A DNA stretch of 64,000 bases from Plumapathes pennacea (lineage: Eukaryota; Cnidaria; Anthozoa; Antipatharia; Myriopathidae): positions 24,755,997 to 24,819,996 of the forward strand of contig OZ038466.1 of the NCBI GenBank assembly GCA_964036295.1. Direction: 5' to 3'. A program made the position numbers and the translations under genes. Below, in pieces: positions 12,720 to 25,000 of this stretch (position 1 is the first letter of the stretch; every line of letters begins with the position of its first letter). A model generated the notes under the pieces. The model had not been told where the DNA came from, made no database searches, and saw nothing but the letters and a program-made list of their open reading frames with translations.

Positions 12720-14990
12720 CTAATATATATAATATAATACGCAAGGAAAATAACCATTAATATTAAATGCCAGCTTTTATTTTTAAGTAAGAGAACCAAA
12801 AACTCAGATTTTAATCTGCTAATTTTAATCCAGCTTTAACTTTTGTTTTATTAAGGATATGCGATGATCTTAACCTTGATTTCAAGTCTTGAGAGATTTA
12901 TTTTGAAATTGGTAAACGCTCGCCAGATGAGACTAGTTGTGGGGCCGATTGGCGCCTTTTCACGCTGCCAAGGAATCAGTTAGCTCAAGGAAACAGAGTG
13001 TTCACACTCGGCTGCCATTTTGCCTTGATATCCGATCTAACTTCCCAGTATGAATGGGCCTGGTATTTAGTATTTTGTTCGACAATTGTTGTGTGTACTT
13101 TTTTATTCTTTATTTTTATTTTCGCGGATAGTATTATTTTTGGAAAGATAATTTAATTTCAAAATGTATTCTGCCTAATCCTACGGGTATAACCATTTTT
13201 TCAAGGTTACCCGGCGAATGTTTGAGCGCAGACCTGTATCAGGTCGATTTTCGAACGTCAAATTTAGCTCTTCCTTCATTTTCCTGCAAGGAATCACAAT
13301 GATTTAATAATTTATCACTAGCGGCTTTATTATAAAGAGCTTACTAATTTATCCACGATTCACAAGTAGCGCAATTTTTCTTTACTTTATGAAGGTAGTG
13401 TTGCCATATATCCTTTTCACTGTTCTCTCTTCGCGCACTTTTCTCGTACCGAGTCAAAAAGCTTCTTTGGGCTCACTCGGGAAACTCCCATGTTTTGAAT
13501 TTCAGCTCTGTTGCCGGCGCCTGAATGAAGCACAGTCATTCAAAGTTTGGGCTATAAATTTAACTTTCTAATTTTATCAGTGCAAATTTGGTCTGTGTGA
13601 GAATAGGCGACGTTCCTCTCTAAACAAATTAGCACCAAAACTGAGTTACCCGGTATGGGCCCAGAGAAATGTGTTCTTTGTAAGACCGATTCCACCAAGA
13701 GATTTTCGTCATTCGCGAGCATCCCTGTGTCATGTTCTTTCTATGCACTCGCACCCGCACAACGTCATATATAACTGATGCTAAGCGTCGCTTAGGAAAA
13801 CACGGTGGTTTCTGTCTGCAAACTGACAGTAAGTTTAGACCTTTAGAAGCAATTTTTGGGGTTTTTCTACTGTCAGTTTTTAAAGAACACACTGTTAAAA
13901 AATATTCACTGTTCTCATTCCAATGCTCTGCTAAACAAGAAACACGTTGAGTTGTGTGGTCGAGATGAAGTTAAAAACAAAAACACTGTAACGAGGGGAA
14001 AAAAACCAAAACCAAAACCAAAACCAAAACAAAAAATGAATGAATGAATGAATTAATGAAGTTGAACTATTAAAAAAGGAAAAAGTATGGCTTAAGCTTT
14101 TCACAGGAAACTTTGTCACGCGCGTTTTTCTTAAAAATAGTCCCTTCCATTCGTCTAGGATAGTCCGTGTTTCATGTTTAGAGAGCATGCTCAAAGGAGG
14201 TAGATTAAACTGTAGATAACTGGTAATACACACTGTTATAGTCTGGATGGCACGCTGCCTGTCAGAGGAAATAGTAATAAAATTCATATAAAACAAAATG
14301 CTGGCGAACTCGTTATTAACATTCCACAAATGATTATATTTCTACAGACGTTTACTTTGACGGGGACAACTACCAATCAGAGCTGTTAATTTTTGTTACG
14401 TGACGCACTTGATACCCTGGGCCCGGTTTTTCAAAGCACGATTAGGCTAATCCTGGATTAGAGTTAGACCCCTAGACAAACTCCAGTCTATCACCTTGTA
14501 CTTCAAGGAGTTCTCTGCAAATATTTCTCGGTTTTACCTGAAAATCACGGTGCTCAGTTGACATGGGTAGTTTGTCCAACGAACTATGGATTCGGATGAT
14601 CAAATTAAGAATTATGGAGATATAGCAAGAAAACTACACATATAGTTTGAACCTCCTTTATTTGGACATGTGTGGATAGAACAAGCCAGAAGTCAGCGTA
14701 TTAAATATTATTAGCCAATCACAGAGGCCACAAGAAACCACTTTCAACTAACCAATAGCTAAGAAGTAATTATTTTGAAGTAAGGGATGAGTGTGACCAG
14801 CCGGCTAAGACAGTCACAGTTGGGTTTGGCATTGCTCCTGATTGGCTAACAATATATCAAAGTCGACCAATCAAAAAGCTCCGCAAACGCACATTATTTT
14901 CGACATCAAATATATTTATGTTCTGGTTAATGACTAAAAAGAATGATCCTAAATGATTTACACTTACAGGGTGAAAACTTGTCAATTTGC
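12720..14990. other. Intergenic region between convergent p53-family and mucolipin genes
   Basis: No coding gene recognised. At about 14430-14500 is a segment with the look of a common interspersed element (CCCGGTTTTTCAAAGCACG, then a palindromic TAATCCTGGATTA-like stretch). Four CCAAT or ATTGG boxes occur at about 14703-14875. A (CCAAAA)n-like run is at 14006-14032, followed by GAATGAAT repeats. Confidence 0.5.
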
Positions 14991-14995
14991 TAGCA

Positions 14996-15001
14996 TTTAT
15001 T
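14996..15001 (-). terminator. Polyadenylation signal for the mucolipin gene
   Basis: On the minus strand an AATAAA lies about 27 bases after the TGA at 15028-15030, well placed for a very short 3' UTR. Confidence 0.45.
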
Positions 15002-15027
15002 AACAATAATTATATTAACTCTAGAAG

Positions 15028-15404
15028 TCATTCTCCACCAGTAGAATCCAATGACACTCGACGTATTAAATTCCTGGAATCAGATGAACACCTGTTGAGA
15101 GAAGGTAAGAGAATAAACATTTAACAGCTAGACATGCTACTCGGGCTTTCCTGCCAACAGAAAACACAAGGGTGGCTGCCCGAACTCTACCCCTGGACAT
15201 ATATAACTTGTGCACTCTTCTCGTGATTGTCATTACAGTTAACTGCAAATCCCGTTCTTTTCACGCGTATCGCGCAATTGTCTGGAAATCTATCTGTGAA
15301 GTTGTCATCGAGCTGTCGCAAGTTACTGAAATTTAGTTACATTCTCTCTTATATTTGTGCACAGAAAGTAGTGCATTCTTAAGTAGAAACATTTAATACC
15401 TGTA

Positions 15405-15439
<35 letters not shown>

Positions 15440-18400
15440 AGAAGAAAGGAAAAGAGAAAGTCTTCTACCCTCGCCTGGTTTGGTTTTGTAGCTTGTTGCC
15501 CAAGAATGTTGACGAACTTGTTTGCGATAGTCATTGGAAAACGGGTTGAATGGCGGCCAGGATAGTTTGTTAATTCAATACAGGTTAATACCTCACCTGC
15601 TGGTAACTGAAGGGGCGACTTCTCGCGAGGTCTGCGGCCTTCTACTGTGCTCGTATATAAACTCCTGCACTCTTGTTCGAGGGAGATGCCCCATATCCTG
15701 CAAATGTACGAAATTTGGGAGTTTTAAATAATTCCGATAAACTTCAACAATTCCTGCGAATTCATTTACCGGACTGTGTAACTCGAAATGTACACCAACA
15801 CTCACCTTCAAGCGTTCATACGTGTCCGATATAATGCCAATAAACAGACTGAGTACGAAGTAAATGAAAAGACAGTTGAAGGTGTACAAGTACACTTTGC
15901 TGAAGATCCACACTGCCATGTTGGAACGGCTTATTTCAGCGAATGTTGCATACATATCGTCTCCGTTAATCAGCGAGTACAGGCACTCTGCAGTGATGGT
16001 GACCGTCTTGAACTACGTAGAAAGAAATTGGGATATTTGGGTCGTGAGCACATAATATTCAGCGACATCATGACTGAAACTGAGGTTTCACGATCAAAAT
16101 GTGACGATGGTAATAATGATGATGATGATCAGTGATGGAGAAAATAACTACGAAGACGAAGGTGGTGGTGACGATAACGATAACGATGATGATGATGATG
16201 ATGATGATGATGACGATGGTGGTGATGATGACGATGGTAGTGATGATGACGATAATGATGGTTATGATGGTGCTGATGACGATGGTGATAATTATTTACA
16301 TGATGATGGTGACGGCAAGTGCAATGAGGACATTTATCATTGTATCACTGTGAAACGTAACTGTACCTTTGGGTGAAAGGGTCCAAGTACAATCCAGCCA
16401 CAAAGCATGAAGCTAGCAAAAAACAACGCAGCGCAGAAAAAGAAGCGCAACACACTTGGAGTGGCGGCTTTCAGAGTGACCAACAGAATCTACAGAAGAA
16501 AAAAAAAAAGATTCAGTTCTCCGACATGAACGTTCTATTTTGTAAGACAAAAAGAGAGCCACGATCATTATAATTCAACATGGCATAAAACATTTGTGTT
16601 AATTTCTGAACTTATTATTAACTCAAGAAATGTGGAGAAGACTCGTTGATCTTCTGCATACTTCTATCATGTTCTTACAGAGTGCGTGCTCAGCAAAGAC
16701 GCGCAACCTTTTTGTCTTATTACGAACATCTCCGCTATACAGCTGTACCGATACTTTGTGAAGTGAGTACGCTGGACACCTTAGCTTCATGTAAAACTCA
16801 CATTGTACTGTTTGAAATATCCCAGAAACCTCAGCAGGCCAATCCACACCAGCAGCACAGCATTTCCCAAGAACAAACTACAGACGTCATAGAAGTCACT
16901 GTCCTGTGATCACGTGATCAAGGTAACGCACATTATTTTAGATAGTGAAGAATAAGCGAGGAGGGCTAGACAAACAACAAGAATAACAGCAACAAAAAAT
17001 AAAGAAAGTTGACTTACTTTTTGATCAATGGCCACCTTATATACAGACCCAATGATTGTGAGGCAGTCACTAACAATTATCACGATAATCCACAAATTTA
17101 GAAATTCTAGTCGGCCAGACCAGCCAATGTCCTCCAGGAATTCTGTTTGAAAGAATTTGGACACTTCCTGAGGACAAAAAAATAGATGTTTTAAAATCTT
17201 TTCATCATAAAATGCTGCTCATAAAATGGTAAACAGAATCTTTAGTCAATTCGTCACACAAAGTTAGATGTATAGTTTACCTGTGCAAGTCGGAATGACT
17301 TGTACACAGCACGCACCGACAGAACAAGGGAAATAGCACACACGATGATGACCACACCATCAAAGACGATAAGGAAAGCTCGGATCACAACTGAACCTTG
17401 AAAAAGATGTTGAATTAATCCTCTTTCACACAACGAGATACTAGCCTGTGTGACATAGGCCAAGGGATACCACAATGCCATATATGAAAATACTAAGTGG
17501 GGAATCAATTAGAGTACAAGCAGGAACTTTTCCCATACAAATCTTAATATTTTTGAACTTTGAAGTATCAGCAAACAACCATGCCATAATGATATGGACC
17601 TGAAATTTTGCAAGTCTACATATTTTTTGATGCTCTCTTTGTCTATTCAAAAACAAATTTTCAATTAGCGTGGTTAATTTTGAATCATGTGACCTATTCA
17701 TTGGAAAAGCCCTATGAGTAATGATTTGGCATTTAGTTACTATTTTTAGCAAGGAAAACAGCCAGTACTCACGGCTGTGCAGAGTGCGTATTTTTCCATG
17801 CTTGCAAGGCAGCCATGTGCTGTTCATTTTTAAAGTCACAGGAATCTTCCCATCATGCCTTGAATTATCGAAGGATATCTGCATATTTAAGGAAATATGA
17901 AACGGCTGCAGATAACAAACATATATACATAAGGCAAGGATGACTGAAACAAGGTTACGTACAGCTAGTATACAGTACCTGGATGTTAAACTTGTAGCAT
18001 GATGGTACATCCCAGACTCTCACACCTTTTATGTTTACTGATGTGAGAGAAAAATTAAGATCCACTGCAACCATCCTAAAAAAGACAACATCTGAGAACA
18101 AGAAACTCTGATCTTACAAAGTTAGGAACCATGTGTTCAACTGACATCTCTTGCTGGCCTGCATGCATGGGTACAGCTATGAACACAAACAATGTGTCTT
18201 CCACCAAGTTCATTCCTGTCTCCTCAAGCTGGGGACAATAATATTGTATAATTTATATAATATATATAATAATAAATAAATAAATAAATAATATAATAAT
18301 TATTACATACATTTATTTGTTCTATTTATTTGTTTGGCTGGGAGGGGAGGTTTAAAACAGGGCCATTCTTTGTGGGACAGCTGAGTTCAAGGGAATGATA

Positions 18401-20267
18401 AGTTTACAAGTATTTTAGATGTTATCAATTTTTTTAACTGTTCCACAGATGTTGCTCACTCAAACAGAACAGTACTCATACATATAGAATAAGATTTAAG
18501 TTAGTTTGGAGTTCAGCTTATTGTAAATATGGACTTACTCTGACAAACTAAATGATGCATTCGTGATGGTATGATTGTGATCCAAAGGATTGGGCAAAAG
18601 TCTGCAGTCTGTAGACATGACATAAACTATTATTAGTTATGACAGCACTAAAAAATTCACAGCTTTTCACAAGTGTTTCACAGGTCACTTAAAGGGGCAG
18701 TGTCACGTCCAAACAACTGCGAGTGATCGAGTGGCAGATCCATTGCCGTTGTGGACGTCATCTTGGATTTCAACATTCAACCAAATGCGCATGCATGCAC
18801 ATCTCATGACAGTGCCCTTTTAATTCTCCAGTACAAGTGCATAAGGTATGCCATTACCTGTAATAATCTCAGTGCTGATGTTATATGTTTGGCTGGTCAA
18901 ATTGATAGTTCCTCCCTTGTAATGACTGTAACAGAGCATCACTGCAACATTTGTGGTGTAATCAAAGGTACCAATTGCAACAGTTGTGACTTGGTAATAC
19001 TGAGGATGAAAAAGACATGTCACCTTTTATATTTTTTGGATTTCTTACTTTTTCTTCTTCAAAAAGCCATTGTCCCAAGATTATAGTTTGAAGTTCAGTT
19101 TATAGCAAATATTATCTTTCCTTTGATCTTGCTTCACAGATAATCACCCTCAAAATTAGAGATATCAAAATTGTCAGGTTGGCTAGGGGGGTAACTTTGG
19201 CTATGAGTCCTGAATGCAAGTTAGCATTGCAGATGACAAAATAACCCCATCCCAATTATTACTGAATGCATAATGCATAGATTATGTTGCCCTAATTACC
19301 TGTTCATGAGCATAATGAAGGTACTTGAAGAACTCTTCCCTTGTGTAGACATTCACATCAACTCCCCTGTAGTCTTTCAGGAAAAGAAACCTCATTGTCT
19401 CAGTATTGTCTTCAACGAAAGTTGCAAAGGAGAAACGATCGGTTCCAAACAACCAGATCTGTCATGGAGACAAAAAAATTATAATAATTCATGGCTGAAT
19501 GTAGATTTCCATATAAATCCTAGTGGACAAAAGGTTCAAATAGACCATGACGTTTGTCACGGCCCCATTGTAGCTCCATGGGCTACAAGAAATATATAGC
19601 TAGTGGCTGTGCTATTTAGCTGCCTATAAATTAAACCCACAATTAGTTGGTACGTCAGTGAAAGTCGATCCATATATTTTGATACTGCAGAATCATGTCA
19701 TGCAATTTCGCCTGTTCAGCTGTTGACCAAAATCAGTTTTCAGTTGACGCACAGATTTACGTCGAAGACGTTCAATTTGTTGCTTCTTGCTAAACGTACA
19801 AGTTGGAGCAAAGGCGCGACAAGTTCGAAAGCGGAAACTGTGGCGTGAGGACGATTGCAAATTGCGCAAACAAAAACAATCACCTGGAAAGTTATAACGA
19901 TGATCTTTAGAACTTGAATCATAAACTTCCATGGTTTTCTGCCCCTTGCTTTATACTTTTGAAACGGATTCATGTAGTGATATCTAATCTTCGCTCTCAT
20001 GACTTCACGCCGACTGAACGATCTTTCTTGATTCATCGTTTCCATTGCCGTTTGATCGTTCCTTTCCGCTCTCCTTAGGTTCAGAAATCCACCGACGAAA
20101 TTACATTCGGCTGTTGGGGATGACTTTTGGAAAACGTCGTCGTTGTCACTGCCAATGTGATCCTGGACTTCTTCCAGACTTGGTAAATCCGGCGCTCGGA
20201 GAATCGACCGTTTTCTCGTCGGCTTCGATTCGGGATCATTAGCTGTCGGAGCGCCACTCAAACTCAT
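15028..20267 (-). CDS. MCOLN3: Mucolipin (TRPML) endolysosomal cation channel, 13 exons
   Basis: Six-membrane-segment TRP channel releasing Ca2+ and other cations from endosomes and lysosomes, opened by PI(3,5)P2. Exons in transcript order: 19884-20267, 19300-19458, 18858-18999, 18539-18608, 17979-18075, 17773-17878, 17281-17396, 17018-17167, 16802-16903, 16367-16489, 15806-16012, 15597-15697, 15028-15091. All phases match, giving 606 residues against about 580 in vertebrate mucolipins. Visible features are the cytosolic polybasic stretch before S1 (YKARGRKPWKF, the lipid-binding position), the luminal S1-S2 domain with the four expected cysteines (MLCYS, TDCRL, PSCYKF, LPCKH), S2 to S4 with SDCLT, and the pore filter LINGDDMYATF. 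S6 then runs into a short cytosolic tail with a basic RRVSLDS site. Which vertebrate mucolipin is closest cannot be decided by eye. The last exon is the least certain; it is short but in phase and ends in a stop. Confidence 0.93.
15406..15437 (+). repeat. Poly(A) tract in the mucolipin intron before the last exon
   Basis: A run of about 32 A followed by AG-rich sequence. It may be the tail of a degenerate retroposed element, or simply a homopolymer. Confidence 0.8.
16105..16325 (+). repeat. (GAT)n imperfect microsatellite in a mucolipin intron
   Basis: Long imperfect GAT/GAC trinucleotide array between mucolipin exons 16367-16489 and 15806-16012. It yields spurious Asp- or Met-rich open frames that are not genes. 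Confidence 0.9.
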
Positions 20268-20664
20268 TCAATTTTGCAAAGCCTGAGCACAAAACGACAC
20301 TTTGCTGCGGTTAGAGTTTATGAATTTTGGAGAATGTTGTGGCAGCGAGAACTGGAGATTCATAAGTTAGACCACATGATGATAGATAATGATCACATGA
20401 TGTTTCGCTGACTGAGGTGACGACCCTCATCTCCAAGTTTTGTCAAACTGATGATTCTCAGGCTTGAGTTGTGTTCTAATGAACATATTTATAAAAAAAA
20501 TTGACCATCTAATTATTTATCGTGGTGATGCAGTAGCGTACCGTATATTTATAATTCCTTTCGTGACGCTCGTTTGCGTGACATCCCGCGTGACATTGCA
20601 TGACACTCGCATGAGCAGTCGTTCCTAATGGTCAGCGCTTCACTTTCGCCAAGTCATTTTCAAA
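20268..20664. promoter_or_regulatory. Shared divergent promoter of mucolipin and ECM29
   Basis: Only 397 bp separate the mucolipin start (minus strand, 20267) and the ECM29 start (plus strand, 20665). Visible motifs are TCACATGA at 20393-20400 and CCACATGA at 20372-20379, both with a CACATG core like the M-box bound by MiT/TFE factors. Repeated GTGAC-containing units (CGTGACG, GCGTGACAT twice, CATGACA) run from 20562 to 20607. No TATA box is evident. Factor binding is inferred from motif resemblance only. Confidence 0.5.
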
Positions 20665-21980
20665 ATGGCGGACGGCGCAAAAAGCGAACTTGGTAAGAGA
20701 AAATGACGAATAACTCGGGATTATCAACTGTATGCGTTTGAAAAATAATAATATAAGGGGCTAAGCATGTTGCTATTGTCTTCAGAACTCTTGGAGAGGG
20801 TTTTTTTCCGGCTGGCGGCAGCTGAAACCGATGATCAGCTCGAGAAAACTGTGGAGAAATTTCTTACTCCTGCTCTGCTCAAGCTAGCGAGTCCTCACGA
20901 ACAAGTGAAAAAGAAGGTAGGACCAGCTCACAGTAATCTAACGCGATGAAACTCTACTCGGGCGCTTTTCAGTAGTTTTTGGGATTCCCCCTCCTACCTA
21001 CGTAGAAGTATATTCATGCCACCTAAAGATGTCACTAAAAACTGCCTTCATTTTGGATCGAAAAAAGTCTGAAATACCAGTGTATTTTCTACTAGTGTCC
21101 CAGCGCTTTTTCGTGCTCTAAAGTTGCTTGATTTTTTAGTATTTTAGGCAATAAAACACTGATGTGTTACAACTAAATTTGGTGACGAGGTTGCAAAACA
21201 ATTAGTATGGATGACGCAGCACAGGAAAACTACATACTCAGTTAGAAATTTAGAATTAAAAAATATATAAAATGAGTAATCCTTACTTGAACTACAGGGG
21301 TTTAGGCATTGATTCCAGCTGTTTTTTTAATACAGGTCATGGAGGTGTTGACACACATTAACAGACGCCTCAAAAGCCGATCAAGAATTCAGCTGCCTAT
21401 AGATGATCTGTTGGTACAGTTCCAGGTGTGAGATGCTGAGTGTTTTGGCGACACTATTTTGTGAATTTTTTTTTCAGATATATTTCTGAGTTTGGTTTCA
21501 CTTTCAAATGAAAGGTTGCAGTGGGCCTTGTTATGAAGTGACATTCAACTATATTACTGCATTGTGGGTGTAAAGGATTTTACAGTTAGGGAGTTAATTG
21601 CAATTCTTGGTGTTTTGTCAAATTTCTCTTTTTATTCACACAGGATGTGTCAGTTTCACCATTTGTAAATGTAAGTGACAGTAGAAAAATGCTTGAATGA
21701 GTTATTGTTATGTAGTTAATCCTTATTAAGATCTTGACCCTGTTTTTCCCAACCTTCTCTAAACAAAGTGACAACTCCCTTTCTCTTGCAGAATTTCACA
21801 ATATTGTATTTGAAAATGGGTGTTCCTTGATTGGATGTGGCCAGGCAAGTAGAGCTGTGTCCATTATTACTCAAATGCCTGCTCGGAAAACCTCCACCAC
21901 AACAAGACTGGTGAGTTATTTTAATAATTATTTTAATAGTAATAGTAATAGTAACAGTAATAGTAATAGTAATAATAATG

Positions 21981-22022
<42 letters not shown>

Positions 22023-25000
22023 TAAATAATAATATTATTATTATAATATTATAATAATTAAGAATATAAGAACTAAATACAGTATACAATGTACAGTATA
22101 TAAGAATGGCATTTACATAAGAATCATAAATGGATTGCTACAGGCATCTGCACACAGGGATGAAGTATAAAAATGTGGCAAAAATTGCACTAAAACAAGA
22201 CAGTATTAGTTAGTTGAAACTCAGTATCATGTTGTTATTGTTGCTGTTTTGCTATATTTCTGCAGCCTTCTTCAGCTTGTGGTTCCAGTGCTTGGGCAAA
22301 TTAAAATGCCAGATAATGCAGCAAAAAGAGACAAGATGTTTGAATTCAAAAAAAACCAGCACGTGGCAAATGTGTTTTTGGGATTTTTGCTGGATGTACT
22401 TCTGATGCCATACAAGTAAGGCTTTAACTAATGTCAGTAGTGCAATACAACTCACATTTACAAATGAACTCTTTTAAAAACTATTTACAATGATTTGCAG
22501 CCCACACAGGCAGCAATCCACCAGTGCACAGCAGCCTCCAGGTGAAGACCCTGCACAGCCTCCATCTGGTGGTGACATTAATGCACCTGAAGCCCCACCC
22601 CCAGGGTTGAGCCATGCTGCTGTGAAGAGGGTCAGTGGAGACACATCACTGGATCCCAACACATTGGAGCAGGTGTGACTTGAAAGCTGATTGACAAACA
22701 AGTCTTCCTGCTTTTCTGTTCTTTTGGTAACTGCCTTTCTTTTGTTTTCCCAGTTTAAGCTTGGCATTCTTAAGTTCCTTGGAGCAGATTTGTTTCCATC
22801 TACTGATGTTATTTGTCACTTCCTTGTTGCTACTGGAGACTCAAGACACACGTATGTATTGTGTATGTATGTGTAAATGCGGGGAGCTCTAATAATACAA
22901 CGTTTGTGCAGAATCATGCGTCAAAGTGCAATGTACCCCCGTTTGTATTTGTGAACATGATCCACATACAAATATTTAATTATGTTTTAGTGTTGTGGAT
23001 ACAGCTGAACACGATTTGAAGCGCATTTCAAGGTAAGAATACAGAGCACTCTGGTTTGTTCGTAATCTTGAGATGGCGGCGATTACAAGTTCGTCTTCTA
23101 CTTACAGTTCTACAGACTGGGAAAACCCTGGAGTGGTGAACAAAATGTTTGTCATATTTCAAGGTCTCGGTGCTACGCCAGTAGGAAAACAGGTACACAA
23201 AGGATGGAAATATAAAGAGGTTATTACACAGGAAGGAGTGCAATACGGCGGGGTATTTTTACGAGTCGGTTTTATTTTTTCAAGCCTGCTTCAGCCGTAT
23301 TGCACGACTTTTCGTGTAATAAATTGTTTATTATACGACAAATAAAGCAGGGCAAACGTTCTCGCCGCGCGCAAAATGGAACATAAAATGACGCGTTTGT
23401 AAACTTTTCTTGCGAAAATTGATCACGTAAGCTAATAAACCAGTTGATCTGGTTCCTGACGAGTGCAATACGCTCCCATCTTTGCACTCGTTTTGGCCCG
23501 TATTTGCACTCGAAAATGTGAAGTCGCGTAATATAAGTTATTTAATCCCAGTAAGAAATCGTCTGCTATTTTCTCCGTTACTGTATGTTTGGAAAGAAGA
23601 AGTTTGCCTCTATCACTCTTACCTCTTAACCCTTTGAAAATTTCCAAAGCGAGAAATTGAACAAATCACATAACAAACTTGTCATGGACTGCTTTCATTT
23701 CCAATCAGCTTTTAATTATAATTTATGTTGCGCAAATTCCATATGTACATGTATATGTTCAAAAACTCATACTTTTTCCCTCATTTGTTGAGAGGTTACA
23801 ACATCTTGTGCAGTTGTTTCAAAAGGTCGCACTCTTAGCACTTAAAGGGCAGGGGCAGTTTTCATGCGAGGTAGTTATTCTTGGTATCTATTGTTTTTAT
23901 TTTTAAGGTGTCCGCCATCCCTCCAGACCAAGTCAGGTCGCCTGCTCACATCAGAGTTAAACAGAGGATATTTCCATTCCTCCTGAGGTCCCGTAGAGCT
24001 GCCGATCAGTTACCGTCTTGTCTTCAGGTATATACTGCACAAAAAATCCGCGATAACGCTCTCAACTTCAACGCTAATCAACGTCAATTTTCTCAACCTT
24101 GAGTATCTCACCAGAGATGTATGATGCAGTAGGGAGAACTTGGCTTTTGATATCTTGCTCAGATGAAAGCTGATTAAACTATTAATTCTCACTACATTAC
24201 TTATACATTTTACTCTTACTCTTGTATGATACAGTATGGAGAACTTGGCTTTTGATACCTTGTCCAGATAAAAACTGATTGAACTTTCAGTTCTCACCAC
24301 GTTACTCGTACGTTTTCTTCTTGAAAGGCTGGGAGAATCTGCGTGATCTTTCATCTCATTCCCGGCTATCAATGTTATCGACAAAACTGTGGTCGTTGTC
24401 GTCGGATTTGTGATTTTTCACTGAAAGCGTGTTTTAAATCATATTAAGAAGTTTCGCTTTGTACAAGTGTAGGTAATTCGTAGTGTGGTTGACTGTTGAT
24501 TAACCTTTGTTCTCTTTGCAGGTGATTTTTGACAGTTTGTTCGGTAAAATGAACAATGCCAAGCTTCGTGTGTATGCTGTTCAGTTTGTGCATCACGTTT
24601 GTTTGTGCAGTTCAGATAAAGTGTTGAGCGTCATGGGGCCAGTCCTACTGTCAGGAATGAACAAACTCATCGCAGAGCAAACTCAGGTCTGTACGCCTCA
24701 GTCCAACTACAGTTTTAAAACATAAAAACCAATTGAGGCTTGCGGAAAATTAATCTCTTACCATCGTACGTAAATACCTTGAATATATGCTGGAAATAAT
24801 CTCCGTATTATATGTAAAAGTACTTTATAGAAACGCCCCAAAAAAAAATAGTCTCAAAGCAAAAAGCAAACAGATAAGTTAAGTACTAATGGCACTGAAG
24901 ACAGTACAGTAACTGGGTAACGATACAAAAAAAACACGTAAACACCCAACGTTTTAGAGTTTTCCTTAAATATCGTCAGAATTAACCAGAATCTCCTTAC

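Noticed and set aside
15066-15248. 60-residue minus-strand open frame near the mucolipin 3' end
   Set aside because: It reads through the acceptor of the last mucolipin exon in a different frame and has no channel features.
16101-16376. Open frames rich in Asp or Met on the plus strand
   Set aside because: They are translations of the (GAT)n microsatellite within a mucolipin intron.
21828-21830. TGA as a selenocysteine codon in ECM29
   Set aside because: ECM29 is not a selenoprotein family, relatives have Arg here, and no SECIS element can be tied to it.
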